64,000 nt of DNA from Anthonomus grandis grandis (taxonomy: Eukaryota > Arthropoda > Insecta > Coleoptera > Curculionidae), in NCBI RefSeq assembly GCF_022605725.1, contig NC_065564.1:248001-312000 (forward strand), written 5' to 3'. The notes beneath the pieces were generated by a model that saw only the letters and a program-made list of their open reading frames with translations, did no database searches and was not told where the DNA came from. The position numbers were made by a program, and so were the translations under genes. Positions 61,060 to 64,000 of the stretch are shown one piece after another. How positions within the stretch are numbered: the first letter of the stretch is position 1; every line of letters begins with the position of its first letter.

Positions 61060-63130
61060 TACAAGGGTTTTCCAAAAATTTGGATAGAAAATGTATGGAT
61101 TTTTCTGGTTTTTCCAATAGAAACTAAAGAATGTTCCAAAGAAAATTTTAAAACAAAAATGAAGTAAATCTGAGCACTAGAACAGGAGGTATGGCTCAAG
61201 TTACCTGCGGGGCGTCTTTCCCCTTGGACATAATTTCCAAAAACCTGGATAAAAAAGGTTCTGATGCATGGATTTTCATGATTTTTCCAATGAAGGCTTG
61301 AGAACACTCGAAAGAATCTTTTAAAATGAAAAAGAATCCGATCTGAGCTGTAGAAGTGAAATTATGACCAAAATTACCTAAGACTGACTTTCCCCTTGGA
61401 CATGATTTCCAAAAACCTGGATAAAAAAGCTTCTACTCGATCGATTTTTATATTTTTTTTATTAGAGGCTTTAGAACATTCCAAAGAAACCTTTGAAACA
61501 AAAATCAAGTCGATAAGAGCAGTAGAAGTGAAGTTATGACCCAAGGTACCTGAGAGTGACATTCCTTTTGGACATGATTCCCAAAAACCTGGATAAAAAA
61601 GGTTCTGATATATGGATTCTTATGGTTTTTTCAATGGAACCTGAAGAACATTCCAAAAAATCTTTTAAAATAAAAATCAAGTCGATATGAGCAGCAGAAG
61701 TGTAGTTATGATCCTAGGTACCTGTGACTATGTTTCCTCTTGGACATGATTGCCTAAAACTTGGATAAACAAGGTTCTGATGCACGGATTTTTATGGTTT
61801 TTTCAATGGAAGCTCAATAATGTTTCAAAGAAACTTTTAAAACAAAAATCAAGTCGATCTGAGCACTAAAAGTAAAGTTACGATCCAAGGTACCTGTGAC
61901 TATGTTTCCTCTTGGACATAGTTGCCTAAAACCTGGATAAAAAAGGTTCTGATGCATGGATTTTCATGATTTTTCCAATGGAGGCTTGAGAACACTCGAA
62001 AGAATCTTTTAAAATGAAAAAGAATCCGATCTGAGCTGTAGAAGTGAAATTATGACCAAAATTACCTAAGACTGACTTTCCCCTTGGACATGATTTCCAA
62101 AAACCTGGATAAAAAAGCTTCTACTCGATCGATTTTTATATATTTTTTATTAGAGGCTTTAGAACATTCCAAAGAAACCTTTGAAACAAAAATCAAGTCG
62201 ATAAGAGCAGTAGAAATGAAGTTATGACCCAAGGTACCTAAAACTGACTTTCCCCTTGGACATGATTTCCAAAAACATGGATAAAAAAGCTTCTAATCAA
62301 TGGATTTTTATGATTTTTTTATTAGAAGCTTCTGAATATTCCATAGAAACTTCCAATACAAAAACCAACCGGATCTGAGCACTGGAAGTAGATTTATGGT
62401 CCAAGTTACCTGAAACTGTCTTTCCCCTTGGACATGATTTCCAAAAACCTGGATAAAAAAAGTTCTGATGCATGGATTTTCATGATTTTTTCAATGGAGG
62501 CTTGAGAACACTCAAAAGAATCTTTTAAAATGAAAAAGAATCCGATCTGAGCTGTAGAAGTGAAATTATGACCAAAATTACCTAAGACTGACTTTCCCCT
62601 TGGACATGATTTCCAAAAACCTGGATAAAAAAGCTTCTACTCGATCGATTTTTATATATTTTTTATTAGAGGCTTTAGAACATTCCAAAGAAACCTTTGA
62701 AACAAAAATCAAGTCGATAAGAGCAGTAGAAGTGAAGTTATGACCCAAGGTACCTGAGAGTGACATTCCTTTTGGACATGATTGCCTAAAACCTGGATAA
62801 AAAAGGTTCTAATGCATGGATTTTCATGATTTTTACAATGGAAGCTTGAGAACACTCCAAAGAAAATTTTAAAATAAAAACCAACTTGATCTGAGCACTA
62901 GAAGTAACATTTTGACCCAAGTTACCTGAGACCGTCTTTCCCCTTGGACCTGATTTCCAAAAACTTGGATAACAAATCTTCTAACTTAAGGATTTTCATG
63001 ATTTTTCAACAAAAGCTTCAGAACATCCCAAAGAATCTTTTAAAACAAAAATCAAGCCGATCTGAGCACTACAAGTGGAGTTATGACTCAATTTACCTGA
63101 ACCTGCCCTATAGGCCACCATCTCCAAAAA
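61060..63130 (-). repeat. 171-bp satellite family H, block 4 inverted in laminin intron 5 (~12 copies)
   Basis: Reverse-complementing this block gives the family H unit (ATCCATGCATCAGAACCTTT, TTTTTGGAAAT, CTAGTGCTCAGAT), so it is opposite in orientation to blocks 1-3. CTTGGACATGAT spacing is 171-173 bp. A multi-unit block starting near 61258 (GATGCATGGATTTTCATGAT) returns near 61950 and 62466, showing local higher-order duplication. Confidence 0.92.
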
Positions 63131-63441
63131 CTCGAATAAAACCATGAAAAATTTACACTTTTCCGAGCGTTTAGTTTCCTATTCAAGCAATTCAAGGTGC
63201 AAATAAGAATTTCCTTGATCCACGGTGTATAAGCCCTCAAGAGTCAACGTTCGCGTGTCAAAAAAACCCAAACAATGTGTCTCCGATTCAATTCGCTCCA
63301 GTTAACATGATCGTTTGGTCGATACCCGATTATGGAGTGTTTTTCCACAGAAAGAAAACCCATATTTCACCCACTCGCTACACACACGACACAATAAAGC
63401 ACACCGCATGTTAATGAGAGGAACCAGTCGGTTCGTGGGCG

Positions 63442-63479
63442 TATAGGTACCCACCACCAGGCCATCAACTTCTTCAGTC
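63442..63479 (+). promoter_or_regulatory. Candidate internal laminin promoter (TATA-like + Inr)
   Basis: GTATAGGT at 63441 (TATA at 63442) is followed 34 bp later by the A of TCAGTC at 63474-63479. A short leader of ~31 nt then precedes the ATG at 63508. The spacing is slightly long for TATA/Inr, so this is suggestive only. Confidence 0.35.
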
Positions 63480-63507
63480 ATATTTCAAATACGACCGGAG
63501 AGAGAAG

Positions 63508-63595
63508 ATGTTTTGGCTTTTACTTACGGCCACTTCGGTGGGCATTTCTTGCGGTTTAACGTGGGACGGGTTGACCCCGTGGTACTCGGGTTCCC
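63508..63595 (+). CDS. Candidate alternative first exon of laminin gamma (signal peptide)
   Basis: ATG at 63508 opens MFWLLLTATSVGISCG, a plausible signal peptide with hydrophobic core FWLLLTATSVGI, followed by LTWDGLTPWYSGS. The exon ends TCCC|GTAAGA at 63595 in phase 1, exactly the phase that the exon 6 acceptor (CATTTTCAG at 63660) requires; the junction codon becomes CAG (Gln) and runs into CNCNG of LE2. The resulting intron is 65 bp, typical for insects. The product would be a secreted laminin gamma chain without LN and LE1. The n-region lacks a basic residue and I know of no homologue, so it remains a prediction. Confidence 0.5.
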
Positions 63596-63660
63596 GTAAG
63601 ATCCTTTTCCCCCGAATGAACCCTCGGAACCCCATTAACTCCCCCAAATTTCATTTTCAG

Positions 63661-63922
63661 AGTGCAACTGCAACGGTTTTTCCGATCGGTGCATGTTCGA
63701 CGCGAAATTGTACGAGAAAACCGGACACGGGGGCTACTGTTTGGACTGCCGGGACAACAGGGACGGTCCGAACTGCGAAACATGCCGTCCCAATTATTAT
63801 AAGACCCCGGCGGGTACCTGCGAAGCCTGCCACTGCGACGACCAGGGTTCCTTGTTCCAGCAGTGTAACTCGGAAGGGAAATGTCAGTGCAAACCGGGCG
63901 TGACGGGAGAGAAATGCGACAG
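63661..63922 (+). CDS. LanB2: Laminin subunit gamma-1, exon 6 (LE2, start of LE3)
   Basis: Exon 5 phase 1 joins here to make GAG, then CNCNGFSDRCMFDAKLYEKT, GGYCLDCRDNRDGPNCETC and YYKTPAGTCEAC, which complete LE2. LE3 begins CHCDDQGSLFQQC and KCQCKPGVTGEKCD. The donor is AG|GTAAAG at 63923 (phase 2). The gene continues past the window; a full gamma chain has roughly 1600 residues, so only about the first 431 are present here. Confidence 0.93.
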
Positions 63923-64000
63923 GTAAAGTTGACGTTTTGAAATTTGTGGTGTGGTACTCAAATGTAGCTGGAGAAGATTCCGAAGAATCGTTTAAAAGAA

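Noticed and set aside
63508..63903. 131-codon unspliced frame from the same ATG as the alternative exon
   Set aside because: After 63595 it reads laminin exon 6 in the wrong frame; splicing at the GTAAGA donor restores the LE frame, so only the first 88 bases are kept.

Overview
The window looks like nuclear DNA of an insect. It holds a multi-exon laminin gamma gene with GT-AG introns (two of them only 61 and 65 bp), TCAGT-type initiators, an AT-rich background, and no operons or bacterial signals. A beetle is plausible but I cannot prove the order. About three quarters of the window is tandem repeat (minisatellite or satellite arrays); real coding sequence is confined to the right-hand 14 kb.

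Layout. 1-3470: degenerate ~30-60 bp repeat (family A). 4255-8410: 183-bp repeat (B). 9086-12670: dyad-rich CCTGGAAGA/TCTTCCAGG repeat (C), then a ~150-bp repeat to 13620. 13621-14440: GC-rich island that may be a promoter or 5' exon. 14441-24830: ~60 copies of a 174-bp repeat (D) with higher-order structure. 25861-29905: 252-bp repeat (E). 31280-35560 and 36998-39535: a 174-bp repeat (F) homologous to D, split by a 1.4-kb unique island. 40690-44560, 47511-49190, 54850-56750 and (inverted) 61060-63130: four blocks of a 171-bp family (H). 45470-47510: ~1-kb tandem duplication. 50760-53460: 188-bp repeat (G). 58140-59330: 180-bp repeat inside an intron.

Genes. (1) Minus strand, 49900-49990: the first coding exon of a DIP2 (disco-interacting protein 2) gene; no further DIP2 exon was recognised to the left, so most of the window may be its first intron. 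(2) Plus strand, from 54229 past the right edge: laminin subunit gamma-1 (LanB2 type), six exons covering the signal peptide, LN domain, LE1, LE2 and the start of LE3, with frames that join exactly. (3) Plus strand, 59994-60323: an intronless Tctex-1 type dynein light chain nested in sense orientation inside laminin intron 4.

The most interesting candidate is a short exon at 63508-63595, just upstream of laminin exon 6. It encodes a signal peptide, ends in a consensus donor of the phase exon 6 needs, and has a TATA-like/Inr pair upstream. It would produce a secreted laminin gamma chain that lacks the LN polymerisation domain. In addition, the LN-coding exons 2-5 are bracketed by inverted arrays of the same 171-bp repeat in introns 1 and 5, an arrangement that could fold the pre-mRNA and favour a circular RNA.
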